Assembly: GCF_029227915.1 (NCBI RefSeq)
Contig: NC_079886.1
Coordinates: 18,948,501 to 19,012,500 of the forward strand
Direction of reading: 5' to 3'
Length of the DNA stretch: 64,000 nt
DNA from: Hydractinia symbiolongicarpus
Lineage: Eukaryota; Cnidaria; Hydrozoa; Anthoathecata; Hydractiniidae
The notes beneath the pieces were generated by a model. That model was not told the DNA's origin, did not search any database, and saw only the letters and a program-made list of their open reading frames with translations. Of the stretch, positions 33,232 through 45,400 are shown one piece after another; the first letter of the stretch is position 1; every line of letters begins with the position of its first letter. The position numbers were made by a program, and so were the translations under genes.

Positions 33232-36200
33232 TTACTTACTGTTTGTACTCTGGCCAGGTTCCCACGCTGGATCTGAGTAAAAGTTTGAACATTCAGGAAA
33301 ACCAGATGGTGGCGTAGCTGCGCGATCTTCAGCTTCAGAAAGAACCATCGCCATTCCATTTAGAGAATGCACTTCAATGTGACAATGCATAAACCACCTT
33401 CCTGGATTGTCTGATCGTATTCTGATAACAGCGTAGCCTCCAGTTGGTATAATCAGTGTATCTTTGCGTGGTGGATTTTTCAAATTCAATCCAGGTACTT
33501 TTCCATATTGCCAAGATTCATTTTTCCATCTTGCGTCGTTACAATACAGTTTAGATCCATTACATTTGATGTCAGCCGATAGTTGTTCTCTATCTTTCAG
33601 TAGCGCTCCAGTCGTTCTATTTTGTGGGAAGTAATCCATTTTCAGCACATAGAAACTGTGCCCGTGTAGATGTATGGGATGTGACCATCCAGCACCCTTG
33701 CCAACATTCAGCCACACCATCTGAATCGTCTTGCCGTACTCTACCTTCAATTCATAATGGCAGTCGCAGATTTTATCTTCGCCGCAATCTTTATTTTTAC
33801 ACTCGTATTCTCCAACCCCTTTTCCTCGTCGTGTGAGCGAATTGATGCCTGGAAACAAAAATTTCCTCCCATTGACCGCACCGGGCGTGATCGAATTTTC
33901 ACCGGGAAAGGCGAAATTTAGGAAATGTTCTTCACTGTCATTTTTAATAAACGATGGCACTTTGTCATTGCTGTTGGCGTTTTGTAAATCTGACATTAAA
34001 ATGCAATTGATGTTTTCACCTTCAGGAAAGTAGCGAAAAGGACAATTGATGACGTCACAGGGAGAGCTGCTTGAGCATGCCCTCCTGACTGATGTTGGTT
34101 CACTGGCCCTCGCTCCACTATATCGCAGAATAGCTTTGGATGTGTGTTCTACCTCACCTTTCTATTAATAAAAACAACAATTTAAAGAAATGTCTTGTGT
34201 TACCAAAATATAAAAAAATTGTATATTTTAAAATAATGCTACAATTCCAAGCATTCAATCAATGATATAAAAGAAAAATTGGCACTCTAAAATTATTAAA
34301 TTAAACGTATCTTCGAGATATAGCTATGGAAATATGGAAAGCAAATAAAGGTGTTTAAACCTCCTCTTGACATTTTTAACATCCTTACTTACGCACTTCC
34401 TGCGATCTTTGTCCCCAGGATCTTTTGACCCTTAAGCCGTTATAACAGAGCCGTTATAATGATTATCATAAGGGCAAAAGGCTCTTGGAACAAGATTGTA
34501 CTTGTTCCGCAAAACAACAACAACAATATTTTACCAACCTGGATAACTTCGATGCTGTCAGAACGTATCCAATAGTTACCGTCAGATTTATCAGCTTTGA
34601 GAAGAAAATCAAATCTTTCTCCTGGGTTTATAATAAAAGATTCGACAACCCTGGGTTTTAAGTCATATCCATCTGAAGCCATTACGGTTAAGTCGTGTTG
34701 ATCAACAGATATGCGAAGTGGATAGATCGTACCGGTGTGAATCACTCGAAATCTGTAGCTCTTGCCAGGTGTTACATTGTACATAGTTAGTGGTGTTTCC
34801 GTCTCCTTTCCTTAAATCCATAAACTGGCATTTAAAATAATTCTTGAAAAAGACAACCCCAAATCAGAGTAGTTTACCGGGAAATGAGGTCCCTATTAAA
34901 GCAAATTCAAACTATCGTACTCACAGAACATAAGAAATGGTAGAGGAAAAAGGACTTAAAGTTACGTGTAAAATTATCGTGTTTTTTTTACGCATCATTA
35001 ATTTCCGATTTGCCTGCATTGAAACAGCTCTGTGTATTATAATACCCGTATACGTCTGTCTGTCACGCAAAATGTTAATCGCAGTAGCGAGACATACGAA
35101 ATGCGGTAAATAAAGGACGGGCAACAAAGTGGATTTATTCACGGGTCACAGACTAGTGTGTGTTATCATGCTATAGTGGTCAATTTTTAAAAAGTGGAGA
35201 AAATTCATTTTTTTGTGTTTTAATTTTCTAATGTTTTCAAAGGTGGAGAAAAAACATCGTGGAAATAACAGAATAATCTTTAGCATGGTTCACTTACTTG
35301 TGTCAGGGTCCATGTATCTTCCTTTTCCCTCAATTAATCCGCTAACCCAGGGTACATCAGAAAACATTCCACCATCCAAAGTTTTTGTCGTTTCATATCT
35401 TCTGTTCTTTCGAAAGTTGCCGTACATCATTTTCATGTAGACCTTTCAAGTAGACAATAAAAAATTAACACAAACAAACAAACAAACAAGATAAATAAAG
35501 AATTGACAAAACACGTTATGAAAGCCCAATAATAATAGTGCACATGCGCTAGTTAGAATTTGGGCTATAAGTCAATTTTGGACTAAACTTTAAAGAATAG
35601 CAACCTTTATCCCATGTTTATTTTCTCTTTATTTTAAAGGGGTAGACTGATACCTTATTTAAAAAGTAAAAATCAGTAGGATTAAGGTTGAAACAACGGG
35701 AAAGAAAACATATTATCGGGGATATTAAAACAGAGTTCGTTAAAATAAATAAACTAACTAATAAATTTCTTGATAAAAAATGTTGTGGACAATTTTAAAA
35801 TTTTATTCACAGGGGAAAAAGTTTATTTGAAATGAATACTTTAGTCACGATACTATAGCACCCTCGTCCCAAGGGTTTTTCGCCTTTTTGATTTCAAAAC
35901 TTAATATAAAAATGCAAAAATAACCTGGGGACGAGGGTTGATGTTATAGATGTGTAGAGACCTTGCGAAACGAGAGCGAGGGCTCTGCAATGACGTTCCT
36001 TATAATAAAAGTCACGTGGAAAAGATTGATTATGACTAACTGAACAAAAGCAACGACGGGAAAAAAGCAAAAAAGAATATGGCTCCTTTTGAATACTGCA
36101 AAAAATACGAAATTGACAAAAAATTGAGAAAAAGCCAAATAACAAATAAGACTTATAAAGATGCTTGTTTTCGCGTTTTTGCTTGCTTTTAACAGTAGTT

Positions 36201-38764
36201 CATATGCGATTTTTAACTCTTTAAAATAATCTAACGCTTTGCTCATAAATTAAAATGGTTCTTATAGTCCAATAAAGAAAGAACAGTAGATTTGTTTTTG
36301 GAATAACTACCCTAATTTAGCATGCGTATTATACAAAATATAATTTCTGTCGTAGATGGACACGTTTTTCTTTCGTTGTCTCTATTCATTTATAATTTAT
36401 CTCAGTAACACACCACAAAAGCTTCCCCCCCCTGTTACTGTAGTTAAAAGTATAAAAAAAATGCTGAAAAATAGCTTGAACTAAAGTTTGAATTTGTTTC
36501 AGAATCCTTAACATCACTATCAACGCTCAGCACAGTAACACGGGTACGCTAGTAAGTGAGTAACAGGAAGTTTTTTCGCGTTTGGGAATCCATCCTCCTC
36601 TCTGACTGCAACTATGTTACATTACCACCAAAGATACATATACAGAAAATAGCTTGAACTAAAGTTTAAATTTGTTTGAGAACCCTTAACATCACCATCA
36701 ACGCTCAGCACAGTAACACGGGTACGCTAGTAAGTGAGTAACGGGAAGTTTTTTCGCGTTTGGGAATCCATCCTCTTCTCTGACTGCAACTATGTTACAT
36801 TACCGCCAGAGATACATATACCACTGCCCTAACTTGCTTGCCTGCCACACAAACATGTTAGCGGTCAGTAGATGGGATCAAATGGGCTGACAACACTACA
36901 TTTAAAGTGCGCCGAAGGACTCGAACCTGAAACCTTGATTACAAACTGAATGCGCTACCACTACACCATCTCCTCATTATACATACCTCTTCAGAAGTAT
37001 AGTGATGCCAGTCCATGACTGTCATAATCATGTCTTCTGGAGGTTTCACACCTGCTTTGGGTTTTTCTTTTATGATGAAAGCACCAAACACACCATTTGT
37101 TCTTTGTGCACCAACATGGCTGTGATACCAGAAAGTACCCTTTGGTGAAGCCTAATAAGAACAATAATTAATAGTAAAGTGATAATAGTGATCATCTAAT
37201 CTAATTCATTATTGTTACCAGGACGAGGCGTTGTACTAAGTTATATCAAAAGGCGGAAGTTCGATTTAATTTTTTAGCGCGTACTCTCCAGGCGTACGAA
37301 TCAATGTGCTCGATATTCGATCATGATGTAATTTCATGATTTCAACCAATGAATTTGCTTCATTGGAAGCCATTTTAAGTTTGTTTGCGCATTTCAGTTT
37401 CCTGCCGCTCGAGAAGTGCTTAAGTACTACGTGCTTCACGATGGAAGTAGGCTTTCGCCTAAAATTTCTGATAAATTTAAATTGCTCCGGGTATGGTTGT
37501 TTACTTAATAAGAATTTTTGAAAATAATCAGTCCATAACTCAGTTCTCCTTTTATCACGTTTCAAGTTATTGGACATTGCTCAAATTGATGGAAATGGTT
37601 CCAACGATCTTGGTAAATCTTTTTAAATAAAAAATTATGTCATAACTAAAGTATGAAACTTGTTTATGTTTATGGGCGAAAAATTATATTTTGTGGAAAA
37701 TTCTTCTTCGTGTCAAAAATCTTTTTGTTTTTACGTTTATCTTCACTAAAAAGCGTTCAGCTGCGAAATTTAAATTCTACGAAACCTATAGCGTGTAAAA
37801 TTATGCATCTCGTTTTCCAATAAAATATTAATAAAAAAAAATGCTGAGTTGTCAGAAATTTGCTTTTTTATTAAGAAGAAAAATATCATTATTTTTTTTT
37901 TTCAAAATTTTAGAACTTACTTGTTATAAAAAACGCATACAAATAAGAAAATTCTGGTGTCAGTTGGGGAGGGAGTTGTCGGCGTTGGACCTCCAGCGAC
38001 AAAATATTCCAGACGAAATTGTCAATAAAACATAAATTGATACGTAACACGATCCAAAAATAAATCATTCATCTAGATTATGATGGGTATTAACCTTTAA
38101 ATTTTTACTATTTGCTGTTACCTTGAATTTGTAGGGAAAGTATTGCAGAAAGTATTCCAGCTCCGATAGGGCACTGTGTAATATATCCAACACCATCCAT
38201 GAAGTCTGTGTTCCTTTGATGCAAGCCATGCCAATGAATTGTTACTGCATCACTCAAAAGATAGTTGTGGACGTTCACTGTGACAGTTTGGTCTTCGTAC
38301 ACAACCAGAGCTGGTCCTGGTATGGTTTCGTTGACTGCTATCACCATTCTGTTCACTCCATCCACAGTTACTACTTGGTCAACTGGTACCTAAGTTGACA
38401 ATTGACAGAAAATAATATAAAGGAAAATTTAAAGGAAATTTGTGGATGATGTTAATAGATAGTGGGTTTTATTTAAAATCATGGAAAGGAAGTATGACGG
38501 AAGCTATTTTATATTGAGAAAAATATTTTATCAAGAACATACTTGATTATATATACTTACATTGAGAGTCTTATTTGAAGGCCATTCGTCAAATTTAAAT
38601 AACTCTCCTTTCAGTCCTTTGACCAGATTTTTCCCATATATCATTGTCAGTTTTTCTTGGATGAATAAAGTGAATTCACACTTTTCTCTCTCTGGCGAAC
38701 ATTCATACGTCTTCTGCGATGATACAGCGGATGATAACGCAATTAGAAATACGCACAAACGCAT
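33232..38764 (-). CDS. Laccase-type multicopper oxidase MCO1, six exons, ~657 aa, one frameshift
   Basis: Exons: 38764-38561, 38389-38122, 37151-36987, 35442-35298, 34810-34539, 34161-33232. A signal peptide (MRLCVFLIALSSAVSS) opens the protein. The four copper-ligand blocks are all present: HWHGLHQ, FWYHSHVG, HPIHLHGHSFY and HCHIEVHSLNGM (axial Met). It is therefore a three-cupredoxin laccase/ferroxidase-like oxidase, secreted. Exon 2 carries 10 extra bases near 38134-38155 (GAAAGTATT occurs twice) where MCO2 reads GAGQTFSYRFK. The exon then leaves in phase 1 although exon 3 needs phase 0, so the frame is broken as it stands. The last exon ends ...QSTNSK-stop, where the stop overlaps a perfect donor (A|GTAAGTAA) in the phase used by MCO2 for its membrane-tail exon. 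I found no tail exon downstream. Confidence 0.85.
34403..34498. mobile_element. CAACCTCGTCCCCAGG MITE, diverged copy f, in MCO1 intron 5
   Basis: TTTGTCCCCAGGATC at the left and CTCTTGGAACAAGATTG at the right. The interior repeats GCCGTTATAA twice. Confidence 0.5.
35036..35160. repeat. Dispersed repeat with CCCGTATACGTCTGTC motif
   Basis: Same family as 14360-14470: GTATACGTCTGTCTGTCACG, then ACATACGAAATGCGGTA. Lies in MCO1 intron 4. Confidence 0.5.
35859..35940. mobile_element. CAACCTCGTCCCCAGG MITE, copy g, in MCO1 intron 3
   Basis: CACCCTCGTCCCAAGGG at the left and CCTGGGGACGAGGGTTG at the right. 82 bp. Confidence 0.65.
36471..36826. repeat. 178-bp tandem duplication within a SINE tail
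   Basis: 36471-36648 and 36649-36826 are near-identical, each running from ATAGCTTGAACTAAAGTTT to AGATACATATAC. They differ at only a handful of positions, so the duplication is recent. Confidence 0.85.
36471..36973 (-). repeat. tRNA-derived SINE (family A), copy 2, in MCO1 intron 3
   Basis: The head 36973-36908 reads GGAGATGGTGTAGTGGTAGC on the minus strand (A-box part), then an anticodon-loop-like TTTGTAA and GGTTCGAGTCC, a perfect B box. TGT in the loop would suggest a tRNA-Thr origin. The body shares ordered blocks with 3551-3799. The SINE begins only 13 bp from the exon 3 donor of MCO1. Confidence 0.8.
37266..37577 (-). other. 103-codon open frame in MCO1 intron 2, function unknown
   Basis: A lysine/arginine-rich open frame (starts MSNNLKRDKRRTELW) lies on the same strand as the host gene. 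Its last 15 codons are preserved in the corresponding intron of MCO2 (about 44431-44476), still open and ending in TAA. This may simply reflect homologous intron sequence. No family recognised. Confidence 0.25.
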
Positions 38765-39632
38765 ATCTTTTTTCCCTCGGAACCAATCTAAAATAGTTAA
38801 AAATATTTATTTGTATTAAATAACCTATCCTTTGGAAAAGCTAATAGGACTCTGGAAAGAATGTTTTTAATGCACCGTTTATACGGTGTATGACTTCAAA
38901 TTTCAGCGAAGTAAACCCTTAGTACCAAGAAGAAAAAGTTTAGAAAATCAGAAACGTTAATAAGCCATTTTTGACAGCATGTCAATTTCGACAAATTTTC
39001 ACACGCTCAGAAAACATTTAAAGTAATTCTCCTGCTTAAAATAAAACAGAAGGTTCTAATTAAAACGTGTTTAAGGTTTGGGGCGGATTGCTTTATCCAT
39101 TTCAGAGAAAGTAGACTTACATGAAATATGCCAGTTAGAATGGGGTTAAATACACCCCAGTAACAGAAATAATTACAGCTTTAGATTTTAGATTTTGCAG
39201 CTCAATTTTTTTTCAATAAATTTTCATAAATCAGCAATTAAAGTTGTATTATAAAAACGTTCATGAATGATCGTTCTTAAAAGTTTTCTTTTTCGTAAAG
39301 GCTGAGTTAGAACTTTTTGACGGAGGACCATGTGTAATACCGAAAGAACTAGTTTTAGTAGAATTAGCTTTTAATAAACCTTGCAAGTTGCTTTTTTATG
39401 TAAAATTTTATGGGCGGGAATGTATGTAATATAACAAAAGACTGATTTTTGTTGATATACAGTTTGTTAATTGACTACAGAGAAATCTAGTAAAAACAGA
39501 AACAATGTGTTTCTATCCATTAAAACAATTTTTTTCAATGGTTGTAAATGTAGTTTGAAATATCTGTGTAATGAGAAAGTGCAGAGATAATTGGAGGTGA
39601 AGTAGTAAGTATGTGTACGTCGACGTGCCAAT

Positions 39633-39694
39633 TTTTCACGTTTTTAACATTATAACCTGGCACCAGCCAGGTTATAATGTTAAAAACGTGAAAA
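39633..39694. repeat. Perfect 29-bp stem, 4-nt loop hairpin between MCO genes
   Basis: 39633-39661 is exactly complementary to 39666-39694 around the loop ACCA. The stem includes CACGTTTTTAACATTATAAC. Confidence 0.92.
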
Positions 39695-39886
39695 CGTGAC
39701 AAACATGCTACCTCACTCATCACAAAGTTTTAAAGGAAAATATAAAAATTCGCTAGCCTCAGCTAGCTACGTCCATTTAGTATACAGCTAATATTTTGTG
39801 GTGGATTTTTCTTTTAGCATTTTCGTGGGGTTTTTTTCGTGCACTATTTTTCACTCTCCACGCTTTATCACATTGTTTTAAATTCA

Positions 39887-40193
39887 AACAAGACGTATGA
39901 TATACGCAAACAACCTCGCCAAAAAGTTTATAAAAAGCTGAAGTTAGACACGATGTATTTTGCTATTCGGATAGGCAATAATATTGATAGAAAATTTCTC
40001 GAAATTTCAATTTTCGTTAGGTCAGTCTGTAAACACGTCCTCGCGGGCGAGATAGTAAAAAGAAAAAAAAAGTAAAAATAGTTACCAAGATGAGATTCGA
40101 ACACACGACTACTCCCGTGTCGGTGCTCAGAGAGGCAAAAATTTCCATTCTTGTAGGACACATTTGCGTTTTAATACAAGCTCACGAGCTTGT
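39887..40193 (+). repeat. ~307-bp repeat, copy 1 of an inverted pair
   Basis: Nearly identical, in opposite orientation, to 46857-47165. The repeat has a palindromic end ACAAGCTCACGAGCTTGT. On the strand opposite to this copy it holds GTGTTCGAATCTC, which fits the RNA polymerase III B-box consensus; a clear A box was not found. Confidence 0.8.
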
Positions 40194-41169
40194 AACAAAC
40201 TCTGTTCAACTCGCCGTTTCAACCATTCCGTATATCCTCAGCCTGTACCAAGGCTAATGCATAGCAGTCTCGTCAAAATATCATAGGCGTAGAAGACCCC
40301 TGGCGACGGGGTTGGAATTTCTTTGGAATAAATTTCTTTTTAGGTTTTGAATTTAAACTATTACTTCTAAATTTTTCCAATTTTCACTTGGAAATCACCC
40401 AGTTTTGATACTTCGACTAATGACATTTTCTTGTTTGTTGCCGCAAAGTTTATTTTCTTACTCAAATTTCTTTTCTACCTACCGCGAAGGAGGGTTGTTG
40501 TTCGCTTTTGTTCTCCCTTTAGATGACAGTTAGCACGTTTTAGTATTCGTAAGAATCTTTTTACACTCTTCAATATTTTCTGGACTACGAAATCGTTTTT
40601 ATTAGATTTTTGTCAAACACATGCTCAATTTTTGTCACATAAAACGTAGTAAGAAAAAGTTACTATGCGAAAAAGAATGGATGTCACCATAAACAAGTTT
40701 AATGAAATTTTAGAAAAGATTGTAAACGTTTTAAAGAAGACATGAACGCATTCTTAAAGTATAAATATATTTCTCAATTCGTATTTTTAATGCTTTCTAT
40801 AAGTCAGTTGAGCTAAATCACCTTTTAAAATTACTTTTAGTTCCTATAGACATTTGCATTAATTTTGTTCGTGGTAATTTCGTGATCGGTAATTTTGTGC
40901 CTTTATATTTACTTTTAATTAAATGTTAAAGCTCGCTTGAATATTGCTGATGAACTCTTAAACCTATTTGACTTTTATAGCGGCGTAAAAAATCGTAGTA
41001 AGTGGAAGCGCAGAATTTTTTTATCATTAGACGATTTTTTTGTTTTGATTTCTGTAAAAACATCTATTTTTTGCAAATTTTATCCTATCTTATATTATTA
41101 TTTGAAACCACATTTGAAAAACAAGTTTCAGCTGACAAGGAATTTATTTGGCAGAACAATAAATCGGCG

Positions 41170-41385
41170 ATGAAAGTAGTTGTTATAACACGAGTATTCA
41201 TCATTTTGACACAGTCGTTGCTTTATGCGCAACCTTACAAGGAATGCCATCCCGATAAAAAGACATGCGAATATTGGCTGGTAGTGAAAGAAAAATTTAC
41301 AATGATATACAAAAAAGATTTGGTTTATGCTGCAGACGGCAAATTGTATAAGTACGACGAGCATCCGTCAAATTATACGACAGAG
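41170..41385 (+). CDS. Alternative distal first exon (1a) of MCO2
   Basis: 72 codons with signal peptide MKVVVITRVFIILTQSLLYAQ. It ends at ACAGAG before GTTGGT in phase 0, like exon 1b. It differs from exon 1b by only a few residues (for example V for A at residue 3 and F for L in EKFTMIY). It could splice to exon 2 at 43683 as an alternative promoter product. Confidence 0.75.
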
Positions 41386-42002
41386 GTTGGTCACCTCGTC
41401 TTTCTAGACTTTCCCTTATTGTAAAATCAATGTCTCATAGCGTATTCTTGCAACCGCAAGCATAGTAACCATATCAGTAAAAAAATCTGTAAAAAGAGAT
41501 CAAATTTTAAATATTAGAGCTCGCCTGATCAGTGGTGATAAACTCAAGACTATTCGAGTATAACAGCGGCATAAAACAGTATTCTCAACTAGATTCAACT
41601 TCTTATTGAGCCTTTTTACTTGTTTTATTCTTTACGGGGTCTGGGGACGAGTTTGAGTCGTCAAAATAGAGTTGGGCGTTATTTGCTTGAAACCTTTTGA
41701 CTGAAGACTGGTTGTTTGGATTGCCTTATTAGAAAATAATTATTTGGACAGACAAATATTGACATAAATAAGATTACCGAAATCGCAAATCATTCATAAC
41801 AATATACAAAATTACAAAATTGTACCATGGCAAATCGCACGTTATTTCATAGAAAAACTTTGTTTCCAGGACTTCCACCACACCCATGCTCTAAATTATC
41901 AAGTTCCTTTCCACGATTTCAAGTCTTTTGTGTAAAATTCAGAGGTGAAAGCGTCTGAAAGCACTATGTGAAAGTAGCCCTTGACAACAAAATCTAGGAC
42001 GA

Positions 42003-42101
42003 ACAGCTTTGTCCACAGGCTTTTTCTACGCCTTTGGTATTCTGACGGAACGGCTCCTTTTAAAAACAATAAAAGCGCAAAAGAACCCTGGGCCGAGGTT
42101 G
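42003..42101. mobile_element. CAACCTCGTCCCCAGG MITE, diverged copy h
   Basis: AGCTTTGTCCACAGGC at the left and CCCTGGGCCGAGGTTG at the right. It sits between the two MCO2 first exons. Confidence 0.55.
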
Positions 42102-42482
42102 TGAGGCAAGGTTACAATATTATGAAACATGGAGGAGATGGCGTATTTTAATAAATATTTGACTCCAATACTTTTTTTTATTTTGCATTAAATGTTTACA
42201 ATAGAGTCAGTTATTTTTACCGACGTCACAATTCTACGCAAATAAAAAAACGAATGACTCATTTTGAGACGAGATTTTTGAGATCGTAGCAAGTGGAGAG
42301 ATAATTTGCGTCGACAGAAGCACTGATTTATTTGTTATTAGACGATTCTTTTGTTTTGCTTTCTGTAAAAACATCTATATTTTTGCAAATTTTCATCTTG
42401 TCTTATATTGTTATTTAAAATCACATTTGAAAAATAAGTTTCAGCTGACAAGGAATTTATTTGGCAGAACAATAAATCGGCG

Positions 42483-45400
42483 ATGAAAGCAGTCGTTATA
42501 ACACGAGTATTTATCATTTTGACACAGTCGTTGCTTTATGCGCAACCTTACAAGGAATGCCATCCCGATAAAAAGACATGCGAATATTGGCTGGTAGTGA
42601 AAGAAAAATTAACAATGATATACAAAAAAGATTTGGTTTACGCTGCAGACGGCAAATTGTATAAGTACGACGAGCATCCGTCAAATTATACGACAGAGGT
42701 TGGTCTCCTGGTCTTTCCAGACTCGCCCTTATTGTAAAATCAATGTCTCATAGCGTATTCTCGAAACCGCGAGCATAGTACGATATCACTTAAAAAAAAT
42801 TGATAAAAAAAAACAAATTTTACTGACTAAAGTTTTTGACAGACTTTTGTTTACCGACAAATCATTTTTAACGACTTCATTTTTTTGCTGACTAAGTGTT
42901 TTGTCGATTTTTGCTTTTCCTTTTTTTCAATCCATTAGAAATTCAAGAAAAAGGGAATAGAAACGCTGGATATTTTCAATTCTTATTTCTTAGTTTGAAT
43001 TTTGAAATTGGCAGGCGGCGACTACGTTGATAAAATTTTTTCGGTCAAAAAGTAAGTCTACGCCGGTGGCTAATATTTTTACAGATAGGGTAGCATTATT
43101 TCAGACATGTGGCACAGCGATGCAATGAGATGCAATGTCATACTATACGCTTTGCTGTAAGGTAAATATATAAAAAATAAGATTTCGGGCTGAATTTTTG
43201 AAAGCTGAAATTAAACAAATATAAAAGAAATAGTTAAAAGGTAAGCTAAGGAATACATGTTAAAGATAGAAGAAGAAGAATAACACTTACACTTACGTTT
43301 TCGTTTCGTGCTTGTAAAGTATTAAACAGAGTTATAAAAGCTGACATAAAACGAACTTTCCTAGACAAACGCAACGTGGATAAAATCTTTCTAATCAATT
43401 CTAACAAAAGATTAAAATTAAAAGAATACAGGAAAGGTCCTTGGAATTTTGTACTTTCACTATCTCAATACATTCTATTAATTCAATACAATGGAGATAA
43501 TATATGGCTTTCTGAAGAAGATAAAAACTGTCTTACTTAAAAAGGTTAAAAAATAAAAGCGCTAGAAAGATACAAAATTTGATGCCAATTTTAAAACACA
43601 GAGGGCTAAACAAAATCTGTATTTTTATGCAGTTGCTTTGGTAACTAAGTTCATTATAATCTACTTGGTATTACCAACTTAGGTACCAGTTGACCAAGTG
43701 GTAACTGTGGATGGAGTGAACAGAATGGTAATAGCTGTCAACGAAACTATACCAGGACCAGCTCTGGTTGTGTACGAAGACCAGATACTTATCATTCATG
43801 TGAAAAATCTTCTTTTGAGTGATGCAGTAACAATTCATTGGCATGGCTTACATCAGAAAGATACTCCATTCATGGACGGAGTGGGATATATCACACAATG
43901 CCCTATTGGAGCTGGTCAAACTTTTTCATACAGATTTAAGGTATGGACCATCGAAAGATGTTGTTGTTGTCTTCATGCTTTTTCACTTTCACTCATACCT
44001 ACAATCTTGTACAGAAGTGTTAAGACAAAGACATTTTTTATCCTATTCATACTTAAAGTTTTCCACTCGCATACCCTAGCACTCCTGTTTAACGAATTAA
44101 ATTCAAGAAATAATTCAAATAGTCGCGGTGCCTTAAAGACCTCAAATTTGGAAAATGGTCATGCTGACGTAAGCAACAATTAGCACATTTTAAGAATTGT
44201 ATTTGTCTAAATAACCTGGGATCCTAAGCCTACTCTAAATATTAACATGAGCTTTGACAAGTTGAAATTGCGAAATTTCGCTGTCTTGACTAAGCGTATT
44301 TTGATCGCAGTGAACAGAAGGTACTAACGTAAAAAAAGAAGCTTTTCACGTAAAGCTATCCTGATATGAAAATTTGATGTAATTTGCAATGCATTATACT
44401 TCTTATCTTTTTATTTCCTTCGAATATCGAGCACATTGATTCGTGCGCCTGAAGAGTACGCGCTAAAAGATTAAATTGAACTTCTGCCTTTTGATATAAC
44501 TTAGTGCAACGCCTCGTCCTGGTAACAATAATGTATTATATTAGATGATCGCCATTATCACTTTACTATTAATTACTGTTCTTATTAGGCTTCACCAAAG
44601 GGTACTTTCTGGTATCACAGCCATGTTGGTGCACAAAGAACAAATGGTGTGTTTGGTGCTTTCATCATAAAAGAAAAACCAAAAGCCGGCGTGAAACCTC
44701 CAGAAGATATGATTATGACAGTCATGGACTGGCATCACCATAGCTCTGAAGAGGTAAAGTTTGCACTGCCTAGGCTCTTCACTTGTTTTGAAACATAACT
44801 TTTACATCGCCTTGACCTTACCAAAAAATTCTGAAATATTACTTCTAGAAATGAATGAGGCGCGGTTGGATTTCTTTTTTCTTTTCTCTTCTCTATTTTT
44901 GCAGTATAGTTGGCAATCCTATGAAAATCTCCGAGAAATTTGTTGGAAACTTGTTTGGAAAAATGAATATTTTTGAAATACATCTCGTTCCGATAAAAAC
45001 CAAAAAAGCTCAACAACATTTCATGAGGTGGTTGTTATATTGCTTCAAAATAGAAAAAAGGGAATTCATTGCATCTAGACTTACAGCAACCACAAAAACC
45101 TTTTTCGATAGGTTTACATCAAAATGGTTTATGGTAATTTCATTGGAAGAAAGAAATATCAAACAACCAAAACTTTGGATGGTGGAATGTTTTCTGGTGT
45201 GCCCTGGGTTAGTGGATTAATTGAGGGTAAAGGAAGATACATGGATCCGAAAACAGGTAAAAATCAATTGTAGAGAGTCATATTTGCCTTTGCGTTATAA
45301 AATTTATGTAAAGCAAACATATTTTGTCCATGACAGTTTATCAGTAAACTGTCATGGACAAAAAATGTTTGCTTGAAAATGTTTTAAAATGTAACTCATT

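Larger units (their letters stand above)
38765..41169. other. Intergenic region between divergent MCO1 and MCO2
   Basis: Should contain both promoters. It holds a perfect 29-bp hairpin at 39633-39694 and one copy of a ~307-bp repeat at 39887-40193. A half MITE end (CCTGGCGACGGGGTTG) is near 40300. No additional gene seen. Confidence 0.5.
40930..42810 (+). repeat. Tandem duplication carrying the first exon of MCO2
   Basis: The segment from AGCTCGCTTGAATATTGCTG (40930) through exon 1a to about 41515 is repeated from AGCTCGCCTGATCAG (about 41519) through exon 1b to about 42810. The second unit also contains a MITE-like insertion (41640-42110). Identity is high across the exon and about 150 bp on each side. 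Confidence 0.8.

Noticed and set aside
36908-36973. Possible true tRNA-Thr gene (minus strand)
   Set aside because: The acceptor stem does not close, and the same head-body structure recurs at 3551-3799, so it is a SINE head.
40080-40140. Possible tRNA gene around GAGATTCGAACACACGAC
   Set aside because: Only a B-box-like match; T-stem and acceptor stem do not pair.
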